A stretch of 64,000 bases of DNA from Clusia tigrina (lineage: Eukaryota > Arthropoda > Insecta > Diptera > Clusiidae). Made by a program: the position numbers and the translations under genes. The stretch lies in contig OV050032.1 of the NCBI GenBank assembly GCA_920105625.2, forward strand, positions 22,363,981 through 22,427,980. Reading direction: 5' to 3'. Below the pieces are notes generated by a model, which worked only from the letters and a program-made list of their open reading frames with translations, was not told the DNA's origin and searched no databases. Of this stretch, positions 10,440 through 22,165 are shown piece by piece; the stretch's first letter is position 1, and each line of letters opens with the position of its first letter.

Positions 10440-11424
10440 TCGTGAGAGCGCGAGTATAAATCGCGTTTGTTTCCTATCGTTGACCTTACACACAACTTTT
10501 GCAATTTTGCAAGTGTTTAAACTGTGCCGCCTTGCTTTCACCTGCCTACTCATTGAATAGTTCTTTAAGGGTTTCTGTATGTCGTTTTCTTATTCAAGTG
10601 GTAAATAAACAGCTTTTTTTGCAATCTCATCAGCTATTTCATTCCCTTGTATGCCCTTATGACCAGGTACCCAATAGGTATGCAGTCTTCTATTTGTGAC
10701 TAGCCTATCTATGGCTTTCCTGCTCTGTAGCACATTTTTGGATTTTATACTATATGAGTTAATCGCCTTTATCGCTACCTTGGCTATCCACGTACGAGTA
10801 TATGTTTATTTTTGAGTCATTTCCTGCCTTGGTGTAGGCTAGCTCTGCGGTTTTCCTGACAGCGAAGACTTCCGCTTGAAAGATACTGCTCTGGTCAGGC
10901 AGCTTTATAGGCTGCCTAATTCCCAACTCTGAGCAGTAGATGCCCGCTCCCTCACCATCCATCGTTTTAGAGCCATCCGTGTAAAAGTTAAAGGTCCTTC
11001 GGCTGGGCCTCATGCCCTGACGCCACCCCTCCTCTTCGATTGTAGTTCGATACCTTCTTTCCCAATTAAAACATAGTGTCATGTAATCAGTGTTGCACAA
11101 ACCCCTTCTGCCTATTGAGCTATGCCCGAAGGTTCTGTAAGTGAATTCTCCCGTAGCCGTCAGTCTCCCTGCAAGATTCTCCGCTACAAGCTCGATAAGC
11201 GGCATATTGAGTACTGTTTCGAGAGCAGCCGTTGGAGTGGTTCTCAGTGCGCCTGTTATGCAAAGTGCATCGAGGCGCTGGATTCTTCCCATTGGCATTC
11301 TATATGTAGCCTTCTTTGTTGCAGTCCACCACACTAAAGCACCATACAGTAAGATTGGTCTAACCATTGCGGTGTAGCACCAGTGCTTCAGAGAGGGAGA
11401 AAGACCCCAAGTAACGCCCAGCAT
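10440..11424 (-). pseudogene. RT thumb, RNase H and C-terminal domain of the same LINE
   Basis: Starts with the RT C-terminus (WGLSPSLKHWCYTAMVRPIL). RNase H follows with its four acidic residues all readable: YTDGSK, FQAEVFAV, YVDSQG, and the aspartate in GNEIADEIA after WVPGHKG. The last block is in another frame because of an indel near 10780. A tail with RKDCRSIIGIMTGH follows, as in other RNase H-bearing insect LINEs. RNase H would remove the RNA strand during second-strand synthesis. Coding potential is lost by the indel and a stop near 10600. Confidence 0.86.
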
Positions 11425-11494
11425 TCTTTTGCATGCATATACCGCGTTACTTGCCTTATTCGCCCTTTCCTCAACATTGCTCCCTCCATATAAG

Positions 11495-12300
11495 CTAACT
11501 GTCCAAAATTACTCCAAGGTACTTTATGTGGTCTTTGAGAGTAAGTTCACTGTCACCTAGCTTCCGGAAGTTCCACGTTGGGACTTTGTAATTTCTGGTA
11601 AAGAGTATCATGTCCGTTTTATCCGCGTTTACCTCCAAGCCTGCTTGAGACGCCCACTTATGGATCGTTTTAAGAGTGTTGTTCATTACGTTACTGATGG
11701 CATCTAGGTACTTCCCCGCTACTACTATTGTTATGTCGTCTGCATGTGCCACTAGTTTAGGTGCCTTTCCATCAAATTCCATAAGTAGTTAGTTTACTAC
11801 AAGTAACCACAGAAGCGGCGATAGCACTCCTCCTTGTGGGGTACCTCTGCCTGCCTGTTTGGTCACTGTAGCTTCGTTCCATTCCGCTCTTATCTTTCTG
11901 CAACCTAGAAGCTGCTTTATCCACAGATAAACAGCGGGTTCTACATTAATTTTTACCACGCTATTCAAAATAGCATCCTTCGTCACGTTGTTGAAGGCTC
12001 CTGATATATCGAGGAATACCCCAAGGGTATATTCTTTATATTCTAAGGCCCTTCCTATATTCAGTACTAGCGAATGAAGTACAGTCTCCGTGGATTTGCC
12101 TTTAGTATAAACGTGTAGCGCTTTTGACATATTGTCTGGCGCAATTGTGTCCCTGATATATGCGTCTAGTATCTTCCCGAACGTCTTCAGAAGGAATGAG
12201 GTCAAACTGATGGGCCTGTATTCTATTGAGTAGAGAGGGTTGCTTTTACCCGCTTTCGGTATAAACACAATCCTCGTCTGTCTCCACGAAGCAGGCGCAT
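11495..12300 (-). pseudogene. Reverse transcriptase of the RNase H-type LINE
   Basis: Blocks in order on the minus strand: FIPKAGKSN, YRPISLTSFLLKTFGKILD, FLDISGAFNN with the first catalytic aspartate, GRGTPQGGVLSPLLW, then an in-frame TAA. The frame resumes with VAHADDITIVV, the catalytic ADD box (alanine and histidine precede the usual aspartate pair), then GLEVNADKTDMILF and KYLGVILDS. The enzyme would copy the element RNA at the nicked target. One nonsense codon separates the PQGG and ADD blocks, so the frame is closed even though the catalytic residues are kept. Confidence 0.88.
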
Positions 12301-12539
12301 AGCCGAACCCTAAGCACCCCGTATATATCGTATCATCGATAGACTAGCCCCGATTTAATGTGCCGGGCCACTGATGAAGAACTTAATCACACTTAATCGA
12401 TATTTGTGATATAATTTACGTATAATTTTTCTAGAAAGTTTGTTCTACGGAAATCGTTCCTGCACCACAATTTTGATGCCTGTTGTATTTAGCCATCTGC
12501 ATCTCTCTGTCTATTTGTCTGACCTCACATCTTCTAAAA

Positions 12540-13203
12540 TGCGCTCTCTGCTAAACGAGCTGGCTCACATATACAACATCTCCTTGACTTGGGTTGCCAG
12601 GTCATTGTGGCATAAGAGGCAACTGTGTTGCCGACGAACTTGCTACATGTGGCACAACATTAACTGAGCTAAGTTACACCCACATACCTCGCGCAAGCTG
12701 CAAACACAACATTACTTATAATTTCCTTGAACAGACCAACAATGGGTGGCGGGAGGAAATCGCCTATAGTACGAGTAAACAGCTCTGGCCTGCTTTTGAT
12801 CTCAGTCGCACTAAAGAGCGAATCTCCTTCAATTGGCAATATATTAGCTGTGTTGTGGCGGTTTTGATAAGACACTGTCTATTTAGCGGCCATGCCTCCG
12901 AGCAAGATTCCCGCGCAGCTGTCAAGATGAGAATGAGGAAGAGACAGTAGTCCATCGACTCCGTCACTGTCTGGCACTCTCCTAGCACAGGTGGGAAACT
13001 CTAGGGTGCCAGCTCATTAATAACCTGGACGATTTAAAATCAATACACGAGTATACTCGTATAAAAGACTTGGTGAGACTACTCCTACTTTCAAAATGGC
13101 TGGGGTAAGGCTCATCGCAGATTTTGAGGAAGTACACATTTATCCCCTAACTTGTGGTCGAGTATACATTGCCTTGACAGCCGCTTAAACCTAACCTAAC
13201 CCA
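12540..13203 (+). mobile_element. 3' end of a second RNase H-bearing LINE
   Basis: Plus-strand fragment that starts inside RNase H (LTWV, then GHCGIRGNCVADELA after a one-base frame change). It continues to the C-terminal cysteine region (CQDENEEETVVH...HC) and a short tail that ends in CCTAACCTAACCC at about 13190-13203. The catalytic aspartate of the last RNase H motif is present. The fragment lies head to head with the minus-strand LINE at 10.3-12.3 kb. Several frame changes and stops show it is dead. It is a different family from the neighbour, judged by sequence. Confidence 0.78.
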
Positions 13204-15420
13204 ATAAGTTGGTCTCAGATTGTAGGTACGTATCCTTCAGATTGACCACCTGAGTAAGCTGTGCTGAGTAAGTTGAAATTGTTCCACCGACACTGCAACT
13301 TTTTATAATCTCAATTCTCTTTTTTCAATCGCAAGAACCAAGCAACAGATTCGATATCACTGTGAAACACGCAATGATGTAATCAGCGATATAAATATAA
13401 ATAAACTGAAGAGAAAGATACTGAAATTATCGAAACAAGCCGTTAGAGAGGCAAACGATTAATGATAACATTCCCACACGAAGTGATGGCTGACAACAGT
13501 CTCGTGGGACAACTGAGATCTGACTGTGTTGACTATGGTCGCTTATAGAAACGCCAATCTACAAAAATGCAACTTTCCAATACTGAACCTTGGTGAATTC
13601 ACACATATTGCCGGATATATCGTCGAGGGAAGGTGATAATGGTGTGACAGTGCTCTAGGTAATATAAATTGTTCGTATGCAAATGATATTATTGTATGAG
13701 TATTGTTTAAACCAGAGACACCTCTGGTAGGGAGGATTTACTCACCTAATTTCGTGGCATAATCGCAGAATCTGAGAAACAACCCGCGATCGGGTTACGG
13801 CCGGAGGATATACGTTACTATTAATTTGGCCTCGCATAGTCAGGCAGAACAAATATTGGTAAATCAAGTGTGTTGCAAAGGGCGGGATATGTAGATTGGT
13901 TCGCTACTAGAGTACCGCTGATATATACAAGCATATATATTATCTGCTTGTATCCACAGTTCCCTATAAGTGTGTGCTTCGTTTTAAGAACCACCACGGA
14001 AATGAATACTTATTTTGTGAGATCCTTGAGGGCTGTTTTATGTGCACATCCATGGATCCATGTTATTCAATAATTGAAATTTGACCAATTTTTAGTTTGT
14101 TTTCTTTATTTGTTTGTTTGTTTCTAAAATGGTTGCAATTGCAGCAGCATTGAATGATCCCCGATAATGGCAGGCCATAAAAATTAACTTTTTAATTAAT
14201 AAAATTTCGTGTTATAATTTTTTATTATTGCTTGTTTTTGTTTTTGTTCTTTGCCTTTATCCCACATTCAAGTGAGTGTGCGAATTGTTTGCTTTTGTTT
14301 AGCGCTCCCAATGGCTTCTATGGGGTATTTTGAATCTAAACAAACGATTTTAATGAAGACCACAAACTGACTCGCTTGAATAACTGGAAGCAACGAGTCG
14401 CATGGAGTCGCAGCGGATCATTTCGTCGTCCAAAGTACGATGTCGTGGTGGTGTGACAAGGCGAGTTAAAAGAGGGAGTTCACAACTGTACCTCTTCCGT
14501 TACTTGTCCATTGAAGGAGATTGGCTTAAGTTTGATGGCAGAAAGCAATTAACAAAAATGAAAAAAATCTATATATTTTTTAAATTGAAATAAAAGTTCA
14601 AGTGCCGAAACCGCTGAAATGGTTGGTGCTGACAAATGATGCCTTTCGGCCTGACAAACGAAAATCGTGGCACCAGCGCCGTGAGGAAGCACGCCGCTCG
14701 AGGGCTCTGCATGGACGGAACGGAACACACGCTCGCTCGCACACACTTACTGCGTGCAACACCCCGCGCAGGGTACAGTTTCAAGGCATCGTTGAGCGTT
14801 GATTTACAATTATTTGAAGTGGTGTCAAAAACGCGAGTAGAAAAGAAAAGAATTAAATGAAAAACACCAAAAAAAAAACAAGAAACCTGAATTGGACACC
14901 AATTGGACGCTTGGCATAAGCTTAGCAGACCCCTAAAGTAAATCCACAAAAATTTCACTGAATACCCTGATTAGTGGAAAGCTTCAAATAGTTGGGGAAG
15001 TATTCCATATAATCCACGCCGGAAGTGGATACTGCTGGCAGCAATGCCGCCACTAATACTCCCATCAAACAGCCCCCTAAACAGTTCGCACAGTTTATTA
15101 TAGTTACTGGCGAGGCGCGGGGGGTTTGGTGGTGTTGGCATCTTTCGAATGCGTTCATTTGTACTTCAAAGACACCTTTTCACATGTTACCACATTTGGC
15201 CAGCCCATAATTAATACTCATATCAGAAATTCTTTACAAATTTGTTTATTTTTTCAGTAGGAAATCGAAATTATTTATTTTTTTTCGCCTTGCATGTGAT
15301 CCTGAATTGTTTTTCGATATGTCTCGAGTGTAAATAAACAAACATTTTTTTCGTTTTGATACCGAACAGGAGTTGTTGCAAGCATACTTGCATTGCTATG
15401 CAACTGACACAAACGTATCC
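13204..15420. other. Long intergenic stretch, no gene recognised
   Basis: No motif-bearing frame on either strand. Frames of 60-130 codons around 14400-14960 overlap one another on opposite strands and look like chance openings in a GC-richer patch (14640-14780). That patch might be an untranslated or regulatory element. Confidence 0.4.
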
Positions 15421-15422
15421 AT

Positions 15423-15424
<2 letters not shown>

Positions 15425-15455
<31 letters not shown>
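15425..15455 (+). repeat. (CA)n microsatellite
   Basis: An uninterrupted CA dinucleotide run of about 30 bases. Similar short CA tracts occur at 17818-17837 and 22137-22159. Confidence 0.9.
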
Positions 15456-15456
<1 letters not shown>

Positions 15457-15569
15457 AGACACCCTCGGAAATACGTGTGTGCATTTAAAAAGTAACAATT
15501 TCCCCTGTTCGCAGACGAGGCGGGCACGCCACAATTCCCTGCTAAAATGCACAAAGCTGTAAACTGCAG

Positions 15570-16140
15570 CTATTTAACCAATTGACATACTGCTGAAAGT
15601 GAAATTGAGTACGCTTTGTTGTGCGCTACATTCTTGGGATGCGCTTGATTTCTGTGTAGAATTCACACAAACCCTTATGAGCCGGTTTGTGGAAGGCCGA
15701 ATATCCATCAATGGTATATAGGGGCCCACTACCCGTGGACACGAACAGTTCAGTACATGAATATCCAACATATTTTAATGCACGTGCTCACGTGCATTCA
15801 AGTTGCTTATGAAAGATTGAACACAATCTCGGTGGCTTCCCTGTGAACTATAAAAATATCAACAAAAAGTGATTAGTCCGGGATTCAAGCTCTAGAAATA
15901 TATGTTATAAAATTTGAATACAAATGGACACTTACGAGTATATGTAATAAATGTGAATTTTAATATAGTTAAGAAGAGTTCAGCTAACGGCGATTTTGCT
16001 CACAACATGGGGAGTCCATGGAGATCAAAACTGTCGGATGAAAAGCGAATGCCAAAATCTACTTTTACTGCACTACACTGCAACGCCCCGTTTCCATACA
16101 GGCTTTTGAGATTTATAAATACGGGTATATACTCGTATGA
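15570..16140. other. Intergenic, no feature recognised
   Basis: No gene is supported. Contains octamers TACGAGTA at 15933 and TACTCGTA at 16130. Confidence 0.4.
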
Positions 16141-16142
16141 GT

Positions 16143-16316
16143 AATATAAGAACTGTCAAGCAAAAGTTGGGCGAAAGATCTGAATTACCACACCCTCTGT
16201 CATATGAAGAAGTATCCTATCGCATCAAAATATATAAGTGATATAAGAACTCTCAAGCAAAAGATGGGCGAAAGATCTCAATTCTCTTACCCGCTGTCAT
16301 ATAAAGAAGTATCCTC
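16143..16316 (+). repeat. Two-copy tandem duplication, ~97-bp period
   Basis: The segment at about 16143-16219 recurs at 16240-16316 with about 10 % divergence. Shared parts are ATATAAGAACT, TCAAGCAAAAG, GGGCGAAAGATCT, CTGTCATAT and GAAGAAGTATCCT-like sequence. It is a local duplication of non-coding DNA with no recognised function. Confidence 0.85.
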
Positions 16317-19300
16317 CCCGGACCCGTTATGCTTGCAGTTAAATGTGTTTAATATAAATCACCATTACGAAATTACAAATATGGGCGTGGTGGTTGTGCA
16401 CTTGCCATACTGATCAGTATTGTTGTAGCAGTGCTCTCTCACAGTCGATGCAGATCGATTGCAGTTTGCTTCACTTCGTTACTACTGCTTTTGGGGTGGG
16501 CTTTCGGCCGACAACAAAATGAACGCAGTAGCGGTGTTTCTTCTGCTTGGTTATGCATATATTGGCACCATGGTCTGGTGACGTGTAACTGGCATTATTT
16601 AATTGTTGAAATCAGAGTGAGGGAATTACGAGTAGCTGCGACAAGGTGAGACAAAGTTTTGCATAGTCAGCGATTGGCATGAGAGCGATTACTGGAGGGG
16701 TATTCTTCGACTAGTTGGATGTATTGGGTTGTGATATTTGACGCTATCTGAAAGTTTTCATTAATTTCGATTTATTTTCCACGTGGCCAGTAATCGAGAC
16801 CAGCACCAAGATCTCTCGCTCTCTCTCTCTCGCTCTCTCTATCTCTCTCTGTGTTTGACTTTGTAGGTCTTTGATTTCGAATGTTTTTAAAGTGATTGCA
16901 TTATACTAAAATAAAAACGCTTTAATGCATATACCAATTGTACGCACATCGTGTAAACAATGATCAGCTCCCCAATTTCCAACCCATCATCGACATCATA
17001 CGTCACACGTTGTTGTCTTCTGCGGCATGATTTACACATGTTTACAACACCATCAAAACGGTGGCGGCATCGTCATTCGCGGCGGCCTCAACGGCAACGG
17101 CAATATGAACAACAGGCAAATGCAGCACCAACACCAACACCATCACGAACACTAACAGGACCAACAGCAGCAATCCACGGCTCAGCTTAATGCCCATGCA
17201 TACGTTGATGTGCATGCATGTGTGCATCTGCATTATGAACGGAGACGATCTCGTAATTCATGAAAATATGGATTATGCGGTTTCGAAACCACCGCTACGC
17301 ATCCAAAGTTGAAAGCTATTGAAGCGTGCTGGGTGGTCTCTCGCGCAGCTCACGGGCCCCGCGCACGTATTGTGCTCGCATAGTGGAGCGAGCGAGCACA
17401 CAGACTCACTGACAGCAATATTAGAATATAATACGTTATTTTTGTGATTGCTGATCTTTCGCTGAGAAAGCAGCAAAAGGAACAAAAATCTACTTACATA
17501 CAAAGAAAACAGAAACAGAATAAAAAGATTAAATCAAATTGTTGCTAACGTTGCTGCTCCTTTAGATGGATGCTGGTTGCTGTTGGTGCTATTATTATTG
17601 TTGTTGTTGCTGGTTTTAATGTTGTTGCTGATGCCACTAAACTGACAGACGGCCGGCGAACTTCAATCGATCAAAGCATTTTATAAAAGGAACAAATCCA
17701 AAGCAGAGAAAAAAGTCAAAAAAAATATGCTTGCAAGTAGAATAGAAAATAGCTCAAAATCAGAGCGCAATTGAGCGACTTTCCTATAAGCACACACCCC
17801 CGTACACATACAGCAAACACACACACACACACACACAGTCGGATTTGAGAATAATCAAAATATTCAAGCGGCGAAGTGCCGATCACCGCGCAGAAAGATG
17901 GATCGACAGGAGCGACGCGTGAATTTCGGCACTTTTTGAAAGTAGAGAAAGGGAAAACACGCGTTGTCGATCTTGACTCTTTTCACACAGCGTCATTTGA
18001 GCATGGCCCATGTGTTGATTAATTTCCATCGATTTACAATGACTAATTTTGTCTATCGGAATCCGTGGTATACGAGTACTCGTATTATTTTGGCGGATGC
18101 TGAAGCGTAGGAGAAACTGCTGAATGAAAGGTGCAGTGATCGCCTTTGTGAACGGTTGCAGGCTACAAAGGGCGAGGAATGGTGCGGCCAATTTAGGAAA
18201 TTGTGCACTGAAGACAATGTTGTCAAATGTCAGAAAATGTGATGCGTATGCAGATGCATATACGTCTATGTATGTGTGCATATATTGTCTTAAAAGCAGA
18301 TCCTTTCGGTCTAGTTAGATTCCACTCTGTCCATGGAATTGTCTGGGACGCTTGAAAGAACATGCAACCCAGATTAACAGCAAAGCTGCGAGAACTAATA
18401 GATACATGGATTTCGAATGCGGGTACCAAATGAGAAATATATATCTTCTTACATACAGAGACTCACGCATCTCGCCACTTCACGGATCTTGAGCCCTTTT
18501 TTGGTATATCCTTTAGGTGTATAAAGTTATTATTCACTTGCATAAGAGATTTTACTGCTTTTATATTTGCTTTAAAAATTGGGTACAGTGCAACTTATTC
18601 TTGACGATTTTATCGAATGGTAGATTGAACTGCGGCATGTGTCCTATGCAGAAATGCTCGCATGACTTCTCTTCGTAAATGCACTGTTGAGATCACTTCA
18701 GTGTCGAGTGGCCGAGTAAAACATGGAAATCACCAGCAACCCTCACAACTCGTGTTTAGGGGACAATTTTCTTCATTATGTCAGTTTAATTTAAATAATT
18801 TAAATGGAGATCCACAGTTTCTCTGCGCCTTGGAAATGCCATACCGAAAGGTGCCTTCAAAACTAATTGTATAAAATAAAATATTTGAATGTGACAAAGT
18901 GAAAGCAAGTGACGGAACATATGCTTCCAAGGATTATATATAAATATATGGGTGCAGATACGATGAACACCAAAAGAGTGCTTGGATTATTCAGCTGACA
19001 AATCCTGCTGAGATTTATAAAAAGGCAGAAGATTAGGCTTCATATGTAGAGGGTGTCCTGTGTCAAATATCTCTACAGTGGGAAGCACATATTCACTTCT
19101 AGGTACATGCTATGTGAACTCTTCCAAACAATCTGAGAAACCAGCAATTTAGCTGCATCTCAGTCCAAGGCTGCAACTTTGAAGCACACAGTTGCCGCTG
19201 TTTATGATCTGCTGTCAGTGCATGGATGAACTAAATTCTGTATGACTGGAAATGCAAGATTTAATTGCAACATATTCAACAGAAAATGGAATTGTCGCGA

Positions 19301-22134
19301 ATGTTGGTCAATGGAGATTAACTGAACACTCTGCCACACTTTGAAACACTGCTCGTATCTTCGTATTTCGCGTGCTTTCCTTTGCTGGCTGGCGAAACGG
19401 GCGCTTGTCTCAACACCCGCGCACGAATATTGCCTTCTCAAGTTACTCCCACTACAGTAAATCGAGCATGGTCAGTGAAAAATCGTCAACTATAAAGTTT
19501 CTTTTTATTATTTTACTATCAATTAAGAAATGCAATCGTTTGAATAAGCAAATATTAAAGATTTTGCAATAAGACGTAAATCGGAAATGGGGACAGTCTG
19601 ATCAAGTTAATTGAAGATATCCGAAAGGGATCCTTTTCGCATAATTCGTATTCCAGTATTTGGAAAATGGCATTAAATTCTTGCTCGAGTAAGTTATCCA
19701 ATTAACAATCAAAAAGGGTTACCAATATGATTGGTGTCGATGTGCTTGGTGCTTGGACTGTCTCAAGTTGATGTAAGATTTCAAACATGTTTGGAGTAGA
19801 GTCCAATTGCTGATTCCGGGCAAAGGCAGAACACTATTCACATATATATGATAGAAGGAGACAGCATAATTGATGACTCATACTACCAGTATCGAATGCG
19901 ATATATGCGATACCATCAATATTAGTCCCAATACCATTAAGGAGAGTCAGACATAACAACAAGGCTTGAAGTTTTGAATTGGAATGAATTACTTGTGATG
20001 CTTAGTTAAGGATTTATAGTCCTAATATTTTATTATTGAGTATATATATTGAGTTTAAAATTGGCCAGCAGTCCTTTGAATAGGTCAGAAGCCTACATAA
20101 GTAACCAGTGAAAAACTGTACGAATTAACTAGGTCCTAACTGGTGAACTCCTGATTTATATATATATATATACCATACATTTGAGTTGTTAGCTCACTTT
20201 TTTTGGTATTGAAGAACTCAAAATATAATGTGTTTATTAAATATATATTATATTTGAAGTCTCAATGATAATATTTCAAATTATCGTACTTGTCCAGAAA
20301 CGAGTCTAATTGAGATGCACAGCAATCCTTACTGATGTGACATTTTCTGCCTCGTAGTTTCTCATACGCAGCGAACTGCTTTTATAATGTATGGAAAAAT
20401 GTGTTGCAATTTGTAGAAAATGACAAAGATCTGGCGCTATTGCTTCCATGTAGGCACGCAGGCTAGAAATTGTTTACATTTGGAACACATTTCTCCTCAA
20501 TTAACTAAAGTTGAAGGATAAACAAGTGGCTGAAACATAATGATTTATTTAATTATAGAATAAAGATAAGAAACAAACATTTTTTCATATATGTTCGGAA
20601 CTAAAAAAAAACTAATTTGCTTTAGGCAAAAGAAATATGTTTAGTGTCGAAGCCCATAGTAGCATAATTTGTTCTTATATTCATTGAAAATTATTATTAA
20701 ATTATAGTTAAAATAAACAAAACGTCTCCCGAATATATTCAAAATAGAAGACGGAACGAAAGAAAGATAGTATAATATCCCTTTGTTCCCCAGCATCGTT
20801 TGTAAGAACTGAAAGTAATACCAACTGAATTCATTTCATATTCAAATTGATCGAAAATTGTATAAATGCTTATTTATTGATGCCAGCAGAAACAGAATCC
20901 TTCGACTTGAAACTAATGAAGGAATAGAAAGAAACATTTGGAGACCATGATCCATGAGTATGTGCGGAGATAGAGCAGGGGGAGAAATAACCAAATTTGA
21001 GGCTGTGCCATGAGAGAGGATCAAAACGGTAAGCGCCCCGGATTCGGTTGGAGTTAACTATGACTTCAAAGAAGCCGCGTTGATAGAAGAAGTGTTTCTG
21101 TTTGGAAGTTGCGAGGCGCACACAGAGAGCTTATTTTAATCCAACCCTGATTAGGACTGATTAAGAATAATTAGAAAATTTACCAATTGACATATGAGTC
21201 GTTTGCCGGTAGTCAGTTCTCGTCGGTTAACACTTCTTTGCAGCTTAGTGCTGGATACTCTTTGTAATACCGTTATTACACTGCTAATCTAATGAATGGT
21301 ATTACAGGATTTTTGCAAGCTCTTCGGCCGCTGAAAGGAATTCTATTATTTTCATTAAAAAATAGACCATTTAATCTACAGTTTGTATGAGCAGTATAGA
21401 CAGTATGCCAGTTTTTGTTTCTACTGAACCAAGCTGACATCACAAGCAGTATTGAAGATGCCGTTTGTAATACAAATCCTCTGTTCCCGAAAATTACTTC
21501 TCTTTCAATAAACTTATCTAGAGCCATAGTGATAGAATGAGAACAGCGACCACAACAAATTTTATACCCATGTACAATTAGTGTCGGTCAAACGTTAAAG
21601 TGTCATAAGAAAATGGTATCTTGGAGACTTCATTTCAAGTAGGTTGAAAAGCGCAGAGCGAGAAAATGCATTGACTGTAAATGGAAAAACTGGAAAAAAG
21701 GATTCTAAAGTTCAGTCTTAAATTTGTACAAAAAGGAAGTGGATGTGAGAGTTTAAGCAAGCAAAAGAACTACAAAAAAACGGTTAAATGTAAATTTAAA
21801 AAAAAGAAAAAAAAAACACAAAAACACATACACAAAATTACCATAAAGCAGCTCATAAAAAACTGCAGACATTATAAAGCCATAAACTACAGCAGCGATA
21901 AAATGTTTGCCGAGAATTTATGCCGCTACAAATTATATGAGCCATTAAAACTAAATTCCGCGTAGGGTTAAATATTTGATCAGGTTGCTGGAAACACAGT
22001 GCCGGGAAATGCCTGACGCCAGACAACCGACTACACACTCGTACCCGAATGTGTGTCCATGTGTCGAACGGAATCGGGTGGTATAATCTCTCTTGATAAT
22101 GCTAAACATTTGCTTAACATTGTACACACGCTTA

Positions 22135-22165
<31 letters not shown>

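Larger units (their letters stand above)
10330..12320 (-). mobile_element. 5'-truncated non-LTR retrotransposon with RNase H
   Basis: Minus-strand LINE of the group that carries an RNase H domain after the reverse transcriptase (LOA/I-like; clade uncertain). The 5' part (gag, endonuclease, first RT block) is missing. RT begins at a SWRQTRIVFIPKAGK block and runs to the thumb; RNase H and a cysteine-poor C-terminal tail follow. An in-frame stop at about 11791, a stop plus frame change at about 11490-11510 and a frame change near 10780 inactivate it. The element ends near 10330 without a clear tail and meets gypsy-derived sequence. Confidence 0.87.

Noticed and set aside
13185..13203. Telomere-like CCTAACCTAACCC run
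   Set aside because: Too short for telomeric repeat, and higher flies lack TTAGG telomeres; it fits the 3' terminus of the adjoining LINE.
15271..15562. Open frames around the CA repeat
   Set aside because: Cys-Val or Thr-His runs come from the dinucleotide repeat.
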